A stretch of DNA of 64,000 nucleotides from Opitutia bacterium Tous-C4FEB (lineage in GTDB: Bacteria > Verrucomicrobiota > Verrucomicrobiia > Opitutales > Opitutaceae). Under the pieces are notes generated by a model that was not told the origin of the DNA, made no database searches, and saw only the letters and a program-made list of their open reading frames with translations. The first letter of the stretch is position 1. Each line of letters opens with the position of its first letter. The DNA is taken from positions 28,684-92,683 of the forward strand of contig NEVA01000016.1 in assembly GCA_002304445.1 (NCBI GenBank), written 5' to 3'. The position numbers were made by a program, and so were the translations under genes. Positions 53,565 through 63,061 of the stretch are shown piece by piece.

Positions 53565-54770
53565 ATGAACCGTGCGCCAGATATTTTGTGGATCGTGACG
53601 ACGCAGTGGCGCGCGTCGGCGTGCGGCTACGCGGGAGACGTGAATGCGCGGACGCCGTCACTCGATGCACTCGCGGCGCGGAGTGTGAACTATGCGCAGG
53701 CGGTGACGCCGCACCCGTTTGGACCGTTCGCGCGGGCGGCTTTGCTGACGGGCGTGCGTTCGCCGGAAAACGGGGTGAAGGACTATTTTGATGCGTTGCC
53801 GTCGTCGGCGCCCACGATCGCGTGTGAGCTGGGTAGCCGCGGGTATGCGACGGCGTTTTTTGGCAAGTGGGGCGTCGGTCGACGTGATCCGAGTTTGCCG
53901 CTCGTCGGCGAAGCCGCGGCGAAGGTGATCGTGCCGCCCGGCGAGCGGGGCGGATTTGAGTTTTGGGAAGGTTTTGAGGGCGGATTTTTGCTGAACGACC
54001 CTTGGCTGCACGGCGCGCAGATGCCCACGCCGGAGAAATTTTTTGGCTATCAGAGCGATGTCATTTGCGAGCGAGCCGCGAGGTGGTTGGAGCACGGTTC
54101 GGGATGCGAACGTCCGCGATACGTGACCGTCAGCTTGGAGGCGCCCCACCCGCCCTACGGCGCGCCCGCAGCGGGAATCCTGCCCGTGAGCACGGAGGCG
54201 ATTTCCTTGGTGCCCAATGTGCCACAGGGCGGTGAGGTCGAAAAAAAAGCGCGACAGGAACTCGCAGGATATTACGCGCACATCGAAGCGACCGACCGCG
54301 CAGTCGGCCGGTTGCTCGCGGCGGCGGGCCGGGAAACGGTGGTGATGTTTACCTCCGTCCATGGTGATATGCACGGGGCACATGGGCTCTTTCGCAAAGG
54401 CTGGCCGCACGAGGAAAGTGTGCGCGTGCCGTTGCTCGTGTGCGCCCCCGAGGTGACGCCACGGCGGGACGATGCGACGATCTCGCTGCTGGATCTGCCG
54501 GCGCTGACCCTGAGCTGGGCAGAAGGCCGGGCGTGGAAATTCGCGTCGGACGCGGCGAAAATTTCAATGCCGAGCGTCGTGGCGCTGCCGCACCAGTGTG
54601 ACCGGACATGGCGTGGCGTGCGGACGGCGACGCGCAAGCTCGTGCTCAACGATGACGGGAGCCCATGGTTGTTTTTTGATCTGGAGCGCGACCCGCCTGA
54701 GCAGGTGAATCTGGCGGGCGTCGCGGCGCGGGCCGGCGAGATCGCGGCACTGCGGGCAACGTGCGACTAA
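53565..54770 (+). CDS. Sulfatase-fold protein lacking catalytic residues (pseudo-sulfatase)
   Basis: 401 aa, alkaline-phosphatase/sulfatase fold, from the ATG at 53565. The fold is clear (DILWIVTTQWRASACGYAGD, ARAALLTGVRSPENG, FFGKWG, LEAPHPPYGAP, FTSVHGDMHGAHGLFRKGWPHEESVRVPLL). Four functional positions are changed: the N-terminal metal Asp pair is Thr12-Thr13, the formylglycine Cys/Ser position is Gly53 (PFGPFARAALLTG), the GKWH His is Gly103, and the SDHGD Asp is Val265. It should not be an active type I sulfatase. No signal peptide is seen. The DUF72 gene follows after 9 bases. Confidence 0.83.
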   Translation: MNRAPDILWIVTTQWRASACGYAGDVNARTPSLDALAARSVNYAQAVTPHPFGPFARAALLTGVRSPENGVKDYFDALPSSAPTIACELGSRGYATAFFGKWGVGRRDPSLPLVGEAAAKVIVPPGERGGFEFWEGFEGGFLLNDPWLHGAQMPTPEKFFGYQSDVICERAARWLEHGSGCERPRYVTVSLEAPHPPYGAPAAGILPVSTEAISLVPNVPQGGEVEKKARQELAGYYAHIEATDRAVGRLLAAAGRETVVMFTSVHGDMHGAHGLFRKGWPHEESVRVPLLVCAPEVTPRRDDATISLLDLPALTLSWAEGRAWKFASDAAKISMPSVVALPHQCDRTWRGVRTATRKLVLNDDGSPWLFFDLERDPPEQVNLAGVAARAGEIAALRATCD

Positions 54771-54779
54771 GTCGGAGGC

Positions 54780-55658
54780 ATGAAACCCGCGTTCTATCTG
54801 GGTTGTCCGGTGTGGGCTCATGCGGCGTGGAGGGGGAATTTCTTCACGGCATCGGCACGGCGAGAAGAATTTTTGCCCCAGTATGCGAGCGTGTTCCACA
54901 CGGCGGAAGGCAACACCACGTTTTACGGTTTGCCCTCGGCGGAGACGGTGGCGCGCTGGGCGAAGGAGGCACCGGAGGATTTTCGTTTCTGCTTCAAGTT
55001 CCCCCGCGCCATCTCGCACGAGCAGCAGTTGGGCGGAACGGCGGAGGCGGAGTCGCGGCGATTCTTCGAGCGGCTCGTTCCGCTGGCGGGACGCTGTGGG
55101 CCGTTTTTCCTGCAACTGCATGAGAGCTTCGGCGCGAACCGGCTGGAAACGTTGCGGGCCTTTCTGGCGAAATTGCCGCGCGATTTTTCGTATGCGGTGG
55201 AAGTGCGGCATCGCGATTTCTTCGACGGAGCGGGGAAAGAGCAGGCGCTGGATCGGGTGCTCGGTGAGGCCGGCGTGGATCGGGCAAACTTCGACACGCG
55301 CGGCCTGTTCGCCGCGCAAGCAACGGATGATTTCACGCGCGATGCCGTGCGCAAAAAACCGCGGGTTCCGGTGCGTTTCACGGCCATCGGGGCCCGCCCC
55401 TTTGTGCGCTTTGTCGGCGATCCCGAGATCGAGAAAAACGCCGCGATCTTTGATGAATGGGCGGCGATTTTGGCGCGATGGATCAAGGAGGGGCGGACGC
55501 CGTATTTTTTTGTGCATCACCCGGACGACGGGTTGGCGCCGGCGATGGCGCGCTCGCTGCATCGGCGCGTTTATGCGCGGGAGCCAGCGGTGGGAGAGCC
55601 GCCGATTTGGCCAAGTGAAAATGACCGAAGCCCGGCGGCGCAGCTCGATTTATTTTAG
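54780..55658 (+). CDS. DUF72 family protein
   Basis: 292 aa. The DUF72 (YecE-like) TIM-barrel pattern is present: FYLGCPVWAHAAWRGNFF, FLPQYASVFHTAEGNTTFYGLPS, FCFKFPRAISHE, LLGRCGPFFLQLHESF-like strand, YAVEVRHRDFF and a C-terminal RWIKEGRTPYFFVHHPDD. The canonical opening W.Y..W is here VWAHAAW. Function of the family is unknown. Its last 9 bases overlap the convergent YcaQ-like remnant. Confidence 0.85.
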   Translation: MKPAFYLGCPVWAHAAWRGNFFTASARREEFLPQYASVFHTAEGNTTFYGLPSAETVARWAKEAPEDFRFCFKFPRAISHEQQLGGTAEAESRRFFERLVPLAGRCGPFFLQLHESFGANRLETLRAFLAKLPRDFSYAVEVRHRDFFDGAGKEQALDRVLGEAGVDRANFDTRGLFAAQATDDFTRDAVRKKPRVPVRFTAIGARPFVRFVGDPEIEKNAAIFDEWAAILARWIKEGRTPYFFVHHPDDGLAPAMARSLHRRVYAREPAVGEPPIWPSENDRSPAAQLDLF

Positions 55659-56231
55659 TCCAAGAAACCGCGCGAGTTCACCCACCGCCGGGGATACGCG
55701 GTGCCCGCGACGGGTGCGGCGGGACACCAGGCGAAGGCGACCGTTTTCGCGATCCGCCTTGGGATCGACATGACCGACGAATTCATGGCCAACGAGAACG
55801 GGCAACGCGTAGTAGCCGCGGGTGCGTTTGGCCGGGGGCGTGTAAACTTCCCACGTGTAGTCGAGATTCCAGAGCCGAGCCGTAAGCCGGCGATCATAGA
55901 TCAGCGGATCGAGCGGGGCGATTAGACGAGGCGGAGAATTTTTGATTTTCGATTCCGGATTCTCGATTGCCAAATCAAGCAGCGGCAGATCGGACGCGAG
56001 GCTGTAGAGCGGGCCGCAACCCTCGATCGTGACGGGTTGCACGAGATCGTCGACGCCGCGGAGTTCATCGCGTTTGAGCGAGGCCAGGCGACGTTGGCGG
56101 AGCTTGAGCGTGGCAAACCAGCGGGCTGATTCGCGGGCGGTAGGCTTCGGCGCGGCGAGCGTCGCGGCGGGCAACACGCGCTTGGGAAGATCGTGGTACC
56201 GGCGTTGGTTGATGCGCCGGGCGATGGGCAC
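55650..56231 (-). pseudogene. Truncated YcaQ/AlkZ-like DNA glycosylase remnant
   Basis: About 193 codons matching only the C-terminal half of YcaQ/AlkZ-type winged-helix proteins (HTH_42): RRYHDLPKRVLP, then LIAPLDPLIYDRRLTARLWNLDYTWEVYTPPAKRTRGYYALPVLVGHEFVGHVDPKADR. Full-length members are about 400 aa. Readable homology extends a little upstream of the GTG at 56231 (FFHGR), then hits TAA at 56267-56269; beyond that lies the ECF sigma gene. The N-terminal half, including the expected catalytic QxD-type motif, is missing. Probably a non-functional remnant. Confidence 0.72.
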
Positions 56232-56299
56232 GCGGCCGTGGAAAAAAGTTTTTGGAGCGTGGTTTTAGCCAGTGATGCGCCCGAGCCCTCGCCGCGCGT

Positions 56300-57091
56300 T
56301 TACGCCGGGCCCAACGCGCTGCGGTCATGGGCGCGGGCGAGCTCGAACCAATCGGAGCTCTCTGACTCGGCGGAAAACTCCGGACATGCCGCGATGAGTT
56401 GGGCGCGGAGATGGTGCCGCGCGCGGGCGATGCGGCTCGTGACCGTGCCGACGTTGAGGTTGAGCGCGACGGCGATCTCGCTGTAGGAACGATTGAGCAC
56501 GTTCCGCAACGTGAGAATCTCACGGTGGCTGGCGTCGAGACGTTCCATGCAAGAAGCGACGAGATCCGAAAATTCGGCGCGCACATTTTCTTGTGCGGGA
56601 CTGGGTGTGTCGGCGGCGATCAGTTCGGCAAACGTGCCGTCGTTTTCGGCGCCGAGCGGACAATCGAGCGAGAGCGTGCGGTGGCGCCGCCGGCGGAAAA
56701 AATACCAGTAGCGGTTGCGCGCGAGATTGACGGTGATGCGGTGCAACCACGTCGCGGGCGAAGAATCGCCGCGGAAGCGGCCGAGGGCGCGGTGAGCCCG
56801 AATAAAAGTGTCCTGCGCGATTTCCTCGGCATCGGTGCGGTTGCGGAGAAAGGCGAACGCGATGACGAGCATTTTTTCCCGATAGCACTCCATGATTTCA
56901 ACAAACGCGCGGTCGTCGCCGGCGTTGAACCGTTGAACCAGCAGGGCGTCGTACGCCGCTTCCTCGGCGGAAGTGGCCGGACTCCCCTTTCGCGCCGGGT
57001 GTGCATCGCCACGCGGACTTGGTAAATCGCGCGGCAGGGTTGAATCGGAGTTGGAAAAACGGGTTGGGGCGGGAATTTGGGGAAGATTCAT
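56300..57091 (-). CDS. ECF-family RNA polymerase sigma factor
   Basis: 263 aa. Region 2 (VQRFNAGDDRAFVEIMECYREKMLVIAFAFLRNRTDAEEIAQDTFIRAHRAL) at about 53-105, with SSPATWLHRITVNLARNRY, then region 4 (ERLDASHREILTLRNVLNRSYSEIAVALNLNVGTVTSRIARARHHLRAQL) at about 185-235. There is a 45-residue disordered N-terminal extension and a short tail. No anti-sigma gene is adjacent, which is less usual. A TATAAT on the minus strand at 57161-57166 could be its -10 box. Confidence 0.92.
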   Translation of the reverse strand: MNLPQIPAPTRFSNSDSTLPRDLPSPRGDAHPARKGSPATSAEEAAYDALLVQRFNAGDDRAFVEIMECYREKMLVIAFAFLRNRTDAEEIAQDTFIRAHRALGRFRGDSSPATWLHRITVNLARNRYWYFFRRRRHRTLSLDCPLGAENDGTFAELIAADTPSPAQENVRAEFSDLVASCMERLDASHREILTLRNVLNRSYSEIAVALNLNVGTVTSRIARARHHLRAQLIAACPEFSAESESSDWFELARAHDRSALGPA

Positions 57092-57160
57092 CCCTAGGTC
57101 TTACCTCGCGGCATGCCAGCGAGCATTTATGCTACACAAGTCGTTTTTTATCAGTGGTTA

Positions 57161-57166
57161 ATTATA
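57161..57166 (-). promoter_or_regulatory. Candidate -10 box of the ECF sigma gene
   Basis: A perfect TATAAT on the minus strand, 70 bases upstream of the start codon, in an AT-rich block. No good -35 hexamer is seen 16-18 bases upstream. Confidence 0.3.
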
Positions 57167-57706
57167 TTTTTTTGACCGGACTGACCGAGCCCGATCCGGT
57201 ATTTCATGCGAAATGCCCGATGCTGCGACGCGGTCTTCGGGCGAATTGCAAGAGGCCGCGGGCGCCGAAACTCGGGCGCGGTGGCACTGCCCGAATGGAG
57301 GCCGATAGTCCTTGGGCTCATCGTCCGAAAGAGTCGTGTACGAACTCGACAGCTCGAGTTGCGAGATAAGTGCGCGGCTGAAATCGGGGCGATTTATGCG
57401 AAAAATTCGAAAAATGATTCAATATCGAAGGATCGGCGCCCGGTTGGCTTTGGGGCGAGTCACCAAACGGTCGCCGACGTCGGTCGTGCTTCCCCGGATA
57501 CGTCGCTTTCGACTGGAATTTGACTAAAACCAAGCAAAAGGCGGACAAACAAAGCGTGGCCGAACTACGACGCGAACGCGGTGATCGTGATCCCTTGCCG
57601 GCCAAGATCGGGTTCAAAAAACCCGCATTTGCCCTGAAGCAATGAGAGCTTCCGACGCGCAAGCCAAAAACAGGATGAATTTCGCACAATAATCGCGACA
57701 AACCTA

Positions 57707-57735
57707 TTGACGACCAAAACTAGCAGACCAATTAG
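57707..57735 (+). promoter_or_regulatory. Weak candidate promoter of nrdB
   Basis: TTGACG at 57707-57712 (one mismatch from TTGACA), then 17 bases to AATTAG at 57730-57735, a poor -10. It lies beside the inverted repeats, which would suit repression. Confidence 0.25.
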
Positions 57736-57743
57736 TTGTGGTC
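57726..57743. promoter_or_regulatory. Candidate NrdR box 1 upstream of nrdB
   Basis: Inverted repeat GACCA-N8-TGGTC, 137 bases before the nrdB start. The TGTGGTC half-site recurs exactly 32 bases downstream in box 2. Confidence 0.45.
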
Positions 57744-57755
57744 GAGGCGGCCCAA

Positions 57756-57775
57756 GACCACATCCTGTTGTGGTC
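57756..57775. promoter_or_regulatory. Candidate NrdR box 2 upstream of nrdB
   Basis: GACCACA-N6-TGTGGTC, a 7-bp perfect inverted repeat. The inner 16 bases (57758-57773, CCACA-N6-TGTGG) have the size and outline of an NrdR box. Centre-to-centre distance to box 1 is about 31 bases, as in known NrdR tandem operators. Confidence 0.5.
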
Positions 57776-57879
57776 AGTAACGCGTCAATAAGTTCCAGCA
57801 ACTTAGGTTCGCTATGGACTTAAAGACGTCGAAAACAGCCTTCTTTTTCACCAAAATCGCTCAAAGTTAGCTAAATTCC

Positions 57880-58965
<1,086 letters not shown>

Positions 58966-59029
58966 GTTCGGAGCCGCTCGTTGTTTAACCTCCCGTCCGC
59001 CTAGTTACCCCAACCCCGTTTTTCCGTGG

Positions 59030-59076
59030 CCGGTGCGAACTCCCCCCGGAGAGTTACGCACCGGAGCCTTATTTTT
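59030..59076 (+). terminator. Strong stem-loop in the nrdB-nrdA spacer, terminator or attenuator
   Basis: An 8-bp outer stem (59030-59037 with 59057-59064), a 5-bp inner stem (59038-59042 with 59051-59055), one bulged A, and then TTATTTTT at 59069-59076. It lies 54 bases before the nrdA start, so it would reduce read-through or protect the nrdB end. Confidence 0.6.
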
Positions 59077-59129
59077 CCAACCGACCGTTCCGCGCTTTTG
59101 TTTCAATTCCGTTACGAGCCGTCCAATTT

Positions 59130-62100
59130 ATGAGCAGCAATCCCTCCCTCGCGCACGATCTCGCCCTCAAGCGCACCGTCCAAGCCCCCGTCGATCAGAA
59201 ACCCCACTACGCTTGGCGTGACGTCGTCGCCGCCGAGACCATCGCTGTCCCGCCCGTCGTTTTGCTTTGCCCTCACGGCGAGGAGCGTTTCGTGCTCGCC
59301 GAGGTCGCCGACACCCTCGGCAAGGCCCTCACCAACGTCGCCCTCGCCAAGGGCGAGAAGGATATTTTCAACGACACCAACCGCGCCTGGGTCGCCCGCA
59401 TCTGCCGCGAGGTCACCGCCAACCTCACCGAGCTGGCCCGCAACCAGAATCCCCTGCGCCTCTCGCTCAACGCCCTCTACGAGCTCATCGAGAAAACCCT
59501 CGTCGACAACAACGCCTACTTCATCGCGAAGAGCCTCCTCCTCAACCGCGCGCGCAAAATCTCCGTCGACCGCGAGTCCGCCGCGCAGTCCACCCTCCGC
59601 GTCATCCGTCGCAACAATCAGGTCGTGCCGTGGAGCGAGCAAAAAGTCGAGATCGCCGTCCGCAAAACCTTCCTCTCCCTCCAGCGAGACTCCGCTCCCG
59701 CCGTCGCCGTCACCAAGGCCGTCTCCGAGCGCGTCCACGCCTCCAAGCAGGCCTTCGTCCACATCGAGGAAGTGCAGGACATGGTCCAAGAAGAGCTCAT
59801 GAAGGGCGGCTTCTTCAAAGTTGCCGAAGCCTACATCCTCTTCCGCGCCGAGCGCTCCGTCGCCCGCCTCAACGGCACCGCTGACGAGTCCCCGGCCGCC
59901 GCCGCCGCGCCCACCGCGCCCACGCAAGAGACCATGATCGTCGTCAAAAAAGCCAATGGCGAAAATATCTTCTGGGACGGCGCCGACCTCCGCAAACGCA
60001 TCGAGTTCGCCCGCATCGGCCTCGACCTCTGCCTCTCCAACGAAGAGATCGAGCAGGAGCTCCGCCGCGCCGCCTACGACCAGATCCTCCAAAAGGACCT
60101 CGACGCCACCATCATCCTCAACTCGAAAACCCTGATCGAGAAGGACGCCGATTTCGCCAAGTTCGCCGGCCGCATCCAGCTCACCTACATCTACGAAGAG
60201 GTCCTCGGCTGGGACATCATGCGCGACGGCATCGCCAAGCTGAAGGAATTCCACCAGCGCGCATTTAAAAAATACCTCGAGCACGGCGTCGCCATCAAGC
60301 GCCTCAACCCGCGCCTCCTCGACTTCGACCTCACCAAGCTCGCCGCCGCCCTCGATCCGTCCTCCGACCTCGAGTTCGACTTCCTTGGCATCCAGACCCT
60401 CTACGATCGCTACCTCATCATCGACAAAACCAAGAAGCCTGCGCGCCGCCTCGAGACGCCGCAGTTCTTCTGGATCCGCGTCGCGATGGGCCTCTCCCTC
60501 GACGAGCCCACCGACCGCGAGGGCAAAGCCGCCGGTCTCTACTCCCTCTATAAGACCCGCCGCTTCTGCTCCAGCACGCCGACCCTCTTCAACGCCGGCA
60601 CGCTCCACTCGCAGCTCAGCTCCTGCTACCTCTACTATGTCGATGACTCCATCGAGGGCATCTTCCAGCGCGGTATTTCGGAAAACGCCTACCTGTCCAA
60701 ATGGGCCGGCGGCCTCGGTGGTTCCTGGACCGCCGTCCGCGGCACCGGCGCCTACATCGGCGGCACCAACGGCGAGTCGCAGGGTGTCATCCCGTTCCTG
60801 AAGCTCCACAACGACCAGCTCGTCGCCATCAATCAGGGCGGCAAACGCAAGGGCTCCGGCTGCGCCTACCTCGAGACTTGGCACAACGACGTCTACGAAT
60901 TCCTCGAGCTGCGCAAAAACACCGGCGACGACCGCCGCCGCACGCACGACATGAACACGGCGAACTGGATTCCCGACCTCTTCATGAAGCGCATGGAAGC
61001 CCGCGGCGTCTGGACCCTCTTCCGCGCCAACGAGGTCCCCGATCTCCACGAGTCCTTCGGCAAGAAGTTCGAGGAAAAATACATCGCCTACGAGAAGCTC
61101 GCCGAGGAAGGCAAAATCTTCGGCCAGAAGGTCGAGGCCCTCGATCTCTGGAAGAAGATGCTCTCCCTCATCTTCGAGACCGGCCATCCGTGGATCACCT
61201 TCAAGGACGCGTGCAACATCCGCTCCCCGCAGGACCACGTCGGCGTCATCCACTCGTCCAATCTCTGCACCGAGATCACGCTTAACACCTCCAAGGAAGA
61301 AACCGCCGTCTGTAATCTCGGCTCGGTCATCCTGGAGACGCACCTCCTGCCCGACGGCTCGCTCGATCACAAAAAGCTCCGCGAGACCATCCGCATGGCC
61401 GTCCGCGCGCTCGACAACGTCATCGACATCAATTTCTACCCCACCGAGGCCGCCAAGACCTCCAACATGCGCCATCGCCCCATCGGCATGGGCGTCATGG
61501 GTCTCGCCAACGCCCTCTACATGAAGGGCGTCTCCTTTGCTTCGGAAGAAGCCCTCGCTTTCAACGACGAGGCCATGGAAGCCATCGCCTACTACGCCTA
61601 CGAGGCCTCCTCCGATCTCGCGGCCGAGCGCGGCACCTACTCCTCCTACAAGGGCTCGAAGTGGTCCCGCGGTCTCCTCCCGCAGGACACCGTCGACCTC
61701 CTCGAGCAGGAGCGCGGCGTCGCCGTCGATGTCCCCCGCGGCGGCAAGATGGATTGGACCAGCCTCCGCGCCAAGATCGCCGCCCAAGGCATGCGCAACA
61801 GCAACGTTCTCGCCATCGCCCCCACGGCCACCATCTCCAACATCACCAACACCTCCCCCTGCATCGAGCCCACGTATAAAAACCTGTTCGTAAAATCGAA
61901 CCTCTCCGGTGAGTTCATCGTGCTGAATCCCTTCCTCGTGAAAGACCTCAAGACCCGCGGGCTCTGGGACCAGGACATGATCGACAACCTCAAGTATTTC
62001 GACGGCGAGGTGAAGGACATCGATCGCATCCCCGCCGACCTGAAGGCAAAATACCTCACGGCCTTCGACATCGATGCCAAGTGGATCGTGGACGCCGCCG

Positions 62101-62492
62101 CCCGCCGCCAGAAGTGGATCGACCAGGCCCAGAGCGTGAACCTCTGGATCAAGACTCCGGACCTCAAGACCCTGAGCCACATGTATCGCCACGCGTGGCA
62201 CGCCGGCCTCAAGACCACCTACTACCTCCGCAGCCTCGGCGCCTCCAACATCGAGAAGGCCACCATCTCGGTGAAGAAGGAAGTCCGCGGCGCGATCAAA
62301 GAAGGCCGCGACGGCGGCCAAAACTCCGGCGACGCCGGCGGCACCCACGCCACCGAGGTCACGATCCCGCCCTTCGCAACAAAGGCCGCGGCGCCAGCGC
62401 CCGCCGCCAAGAAAGAATACACGGCGGCTGAGAAAACCGCCTGCAGCATCGAGGCGATGAAGAACGGCGAAGAGTGCGAAGCCTGCCAGTAA
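59130..62492 (+). CDS. nrdA: Ribonucleoside-diphosphate reductase large subunit
   Basis: 1120 aa, long for NrdA. It reduces ribonucleoside diphosphates. The catalytic barrel holds SSCYLYYVDDSIEGIF (first redox Cys), SSNLCTEITLN (thiyl-radical Cys), CNLGSVIL (second redox Cys), and APTATISNI; the C-terminus GEECEACQ carries the CxxC that passes electrons to the active site. The first about 370 residues hold at least one clear ATP-cone (about residues 155-250: RNNQVVPWSEQKVEIAVRKTF) and, before and after it, two further cone-like segments (starting near 40 and 270). These would give allosteric dATP/ATP control. Terminator at 62500. Confidence 0.96.
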   Translation: MSSNPSLAHDLALKRTVQAPVDQKPHYAWRDVVAAETIAVPPVVLLCPHGEERFVLAEVADTLGKALTNVALAKGEKDIFNDTNRAWVARICREVTANLTELARNQNPLRLSLNALYELIEKTLVDNNAYFIAKSLLLNRARKISVDRESAAQSTLRVIRRNNQVVPWSEQKVEIAVRKTFLSLQRDSAPAVAVTKAVSERVHASKQAFVHIEEVQDMVQEELMKGGFFKVAEAYILFRAERSVARLNGTADESPAAAAAPTAPTQETMIVVKKANGENIFWDGADLRKRIEFARIGLDLCLSNEEIEQELRRAAYDQILQKDLDATIILNSKTLIEKDADFAKFAGRIQLTYIYEEVLGWDIMRDGIAKLKEFHQRAFKKYLEHGVAIKRLNPRLLDFDLTKLAAALDPSSDLEFDFLGIQTLYDRYLIIDKTKKPARRLETPQFFWIRVAMGLSLDEPTDREGKAAGLYSLYKTRRFCSSTPTLFNAGTLHSQLSSCYLYYVDDSIEGIFQRGISENAYLSKWAGGLGGSWTAVRGTGAYIGGTNGESQGVIPFLKLHNDQLVAINQGGKRKGSGCAYLETWHNDVYEFLELRKNTGDDRRRTHDMNTANWIPDLFMKRMEARGVWTLFRANEVPDLHESFGKKFEEKYIAYEKLAEEGKIFGQKVEALDLWKKMLSLIFETGHPWITFKDACNIRSPQDHVGVIHSSNLCTEITLNTSKEETAVCNLGSVILETHLLPDGSLDHKKLRETIRMAVRALDNVIDINFYPTEAAKTSNMRHRPIGMGVMGLANALYMKGVSFASEEALAFNDEAMEAIAYYAYEASSDLAAERGTYSSYKGSKWSRGLLPQDTVDLLEQERGVAVDVPRGGKMDWTSLRAKIAAQGMRNSNVLAIAPTATISNITNTSPCIEPTYKNLFVKSNLSGEFIVLNPFLVKDLKTRGLWDQDMIDNLKYFDGEVKDIDRIPADLKAKYLTAFDIDAKWIVDAAARRQKWIDQAQSVNLWIKTPDLKTLSHMYRHAWHAGLKTTYYLRSLGASNIEKATISVKKEVRGAIKEGRDGGQNSGDAGGTHATEVTIPPFATKAAAPAPAAKKEYTAAEKTACSIEAMKNGEECEACQ

Positions 62493-62499
62493 TCTGATC

Positions 62500-62532
62500 A
62501 AAGCCCCGACCCACCGGTCGGGGCTTTTTTTT
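62500..62532 (+). terminator. Terminator after nrdA
   Basis: A 9-bp GC-rich perfect stem (62503-62511 with 62516-62524), extended by A-T pairs, a 4-base loop and an eight-T run. Confidence 0.95.
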
Positions 62533-62538
62533 GCTCTC

Positions 62539-62739
62539 ATGGGACGCAAACGCCAAGGCGGCTATTTCTTTGTTTGGTTCAAGGGCGACCACGAACCACG
62601 CCACATCCATGTCTTCGACAAAAATGAAAAAAACCTCGGCCGCGTGCGCCTCGATACCTACGTCTATCTCGAAGGCGGCATCCCACCTGCTGCCGTGGTT
62701 GCAATCATCCGCGAGTTTCAACAGAAGGGAATCGTATGA
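62539..62739 (+). CDS. DUF4160 protein
   Basis: 66 aa. The small beta-rich DUF4160 pattern is present: GGYFFVWFKGDHEPRHIHVFDKNE, with the HxPxHIHV core, then GRVRLDTYVYLEGGIPPAAVVAIIREFQ. Such proteins are often encoded next to DUF2442 proteins, in pairs suspected to be toxin-antitoxin-like. The stop overlaps the next start by 4 bases (ATGA). Confidence 0.82.
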   Translation: MGRKRQGGYFFVWFKGDHEPRHIHVFDKNEKNLGRVRLDTYVYLEGGIPPAAVVAIIREFQQKGIV

Positions 62740-63020
62740 AAGCCTACGCTGAGCCCAAGCCCCTCGGCACCGCGACGTTCGAGCCGATCCGCTTCGTCCG
62801 CTACCTCGACGATGAAGACGTTTTTGAAGTCGAGTTTGAGTCCGGTGAGACCTTCCGCGTGAGCCACGCCGCCATCCGCCGGGCAAATCAATTGGCCGAC
62901 GGTGTTGGTGCGGTGGACTCCGTCTGGATCGAAGCCGAACTGCGTGCCGGCTTCTTAGTCCGCTACACCACCGGCGGACTCGCCGACTGTGCCTGGGACT
63001 TCGTCAAAGAATCGGCATGA
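62736..63020 (+). CDS. Small protein of DUF4160/DUF2442 cassette, intact copy
   Basis: 94 aa. A short beta-strand protein (FEPIRFVRYLDDEDVFEVEFESGETFRVSH, then VDSVWIEAELRAGFLVRYTTGG). It may be a distant DUF2442 relative; I do not recognise a named family. Translationally coupled on both sides (ATGA overlaps). A frameshifted duplicate lies at 63322-63605. Confidence 0.75.
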   Translation: MKAYAEPKPLGTATFEPIRFVRYLDDEDVFEVEFESGETFRVSHAAIRRANQLADGVGAVDSVWIEAELRAGFLVRYTTGGLADCAWDFVKESA

Positions 63021-63061
63021 CCGCTTCGGCTCCCAATAAGACGGTCCTCGTCGAGAATCTC
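62736..63061 (+). repeat. Tandem duplication, unit 1 (326 bases)
   Basis: The small gene plus the first 45 bases of the DUF2442 gene recur, with scattered changes, at 63322-63646 (325 bases); the net difference is the single base lost in unit 2. Confidence 0.9.

Larger units (their letters stand above)
57092..57879. other. 788-base intergenic region with regulatory signals
   Basis: Between the divergent ECF sigma gene and nrdB. It is AT-richer than its surroundings near 57120-57180 and 57590-57860. It holds a -10-like TATAAT for the sigma gene (57161-57166, minus), a small hairpin at 57609-57625 and the tandem inverted repeats before nrdB (57726-57775). Open frames in it are short and have no recognisable protein features; no RNA gene is recognised. 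Confidence 0.6.

Noticed and set aside
57609..57625. CGGGTT-loop-AACCCG hairpin upstream of nrdB as a terminator or tRNA T-arm
   Set aside because: The stem is short, there is no T-run on either strand of suitable length, and no tRNA cloverleaf can be drawn around it.
59112..62549. Open frame of about 1145 codons on the minus strand opposite nrdA
   Set aside because: Antisense to a fully recognisable ribonucleotide reductase; composition is shadow-like and no start context or domain is seen.
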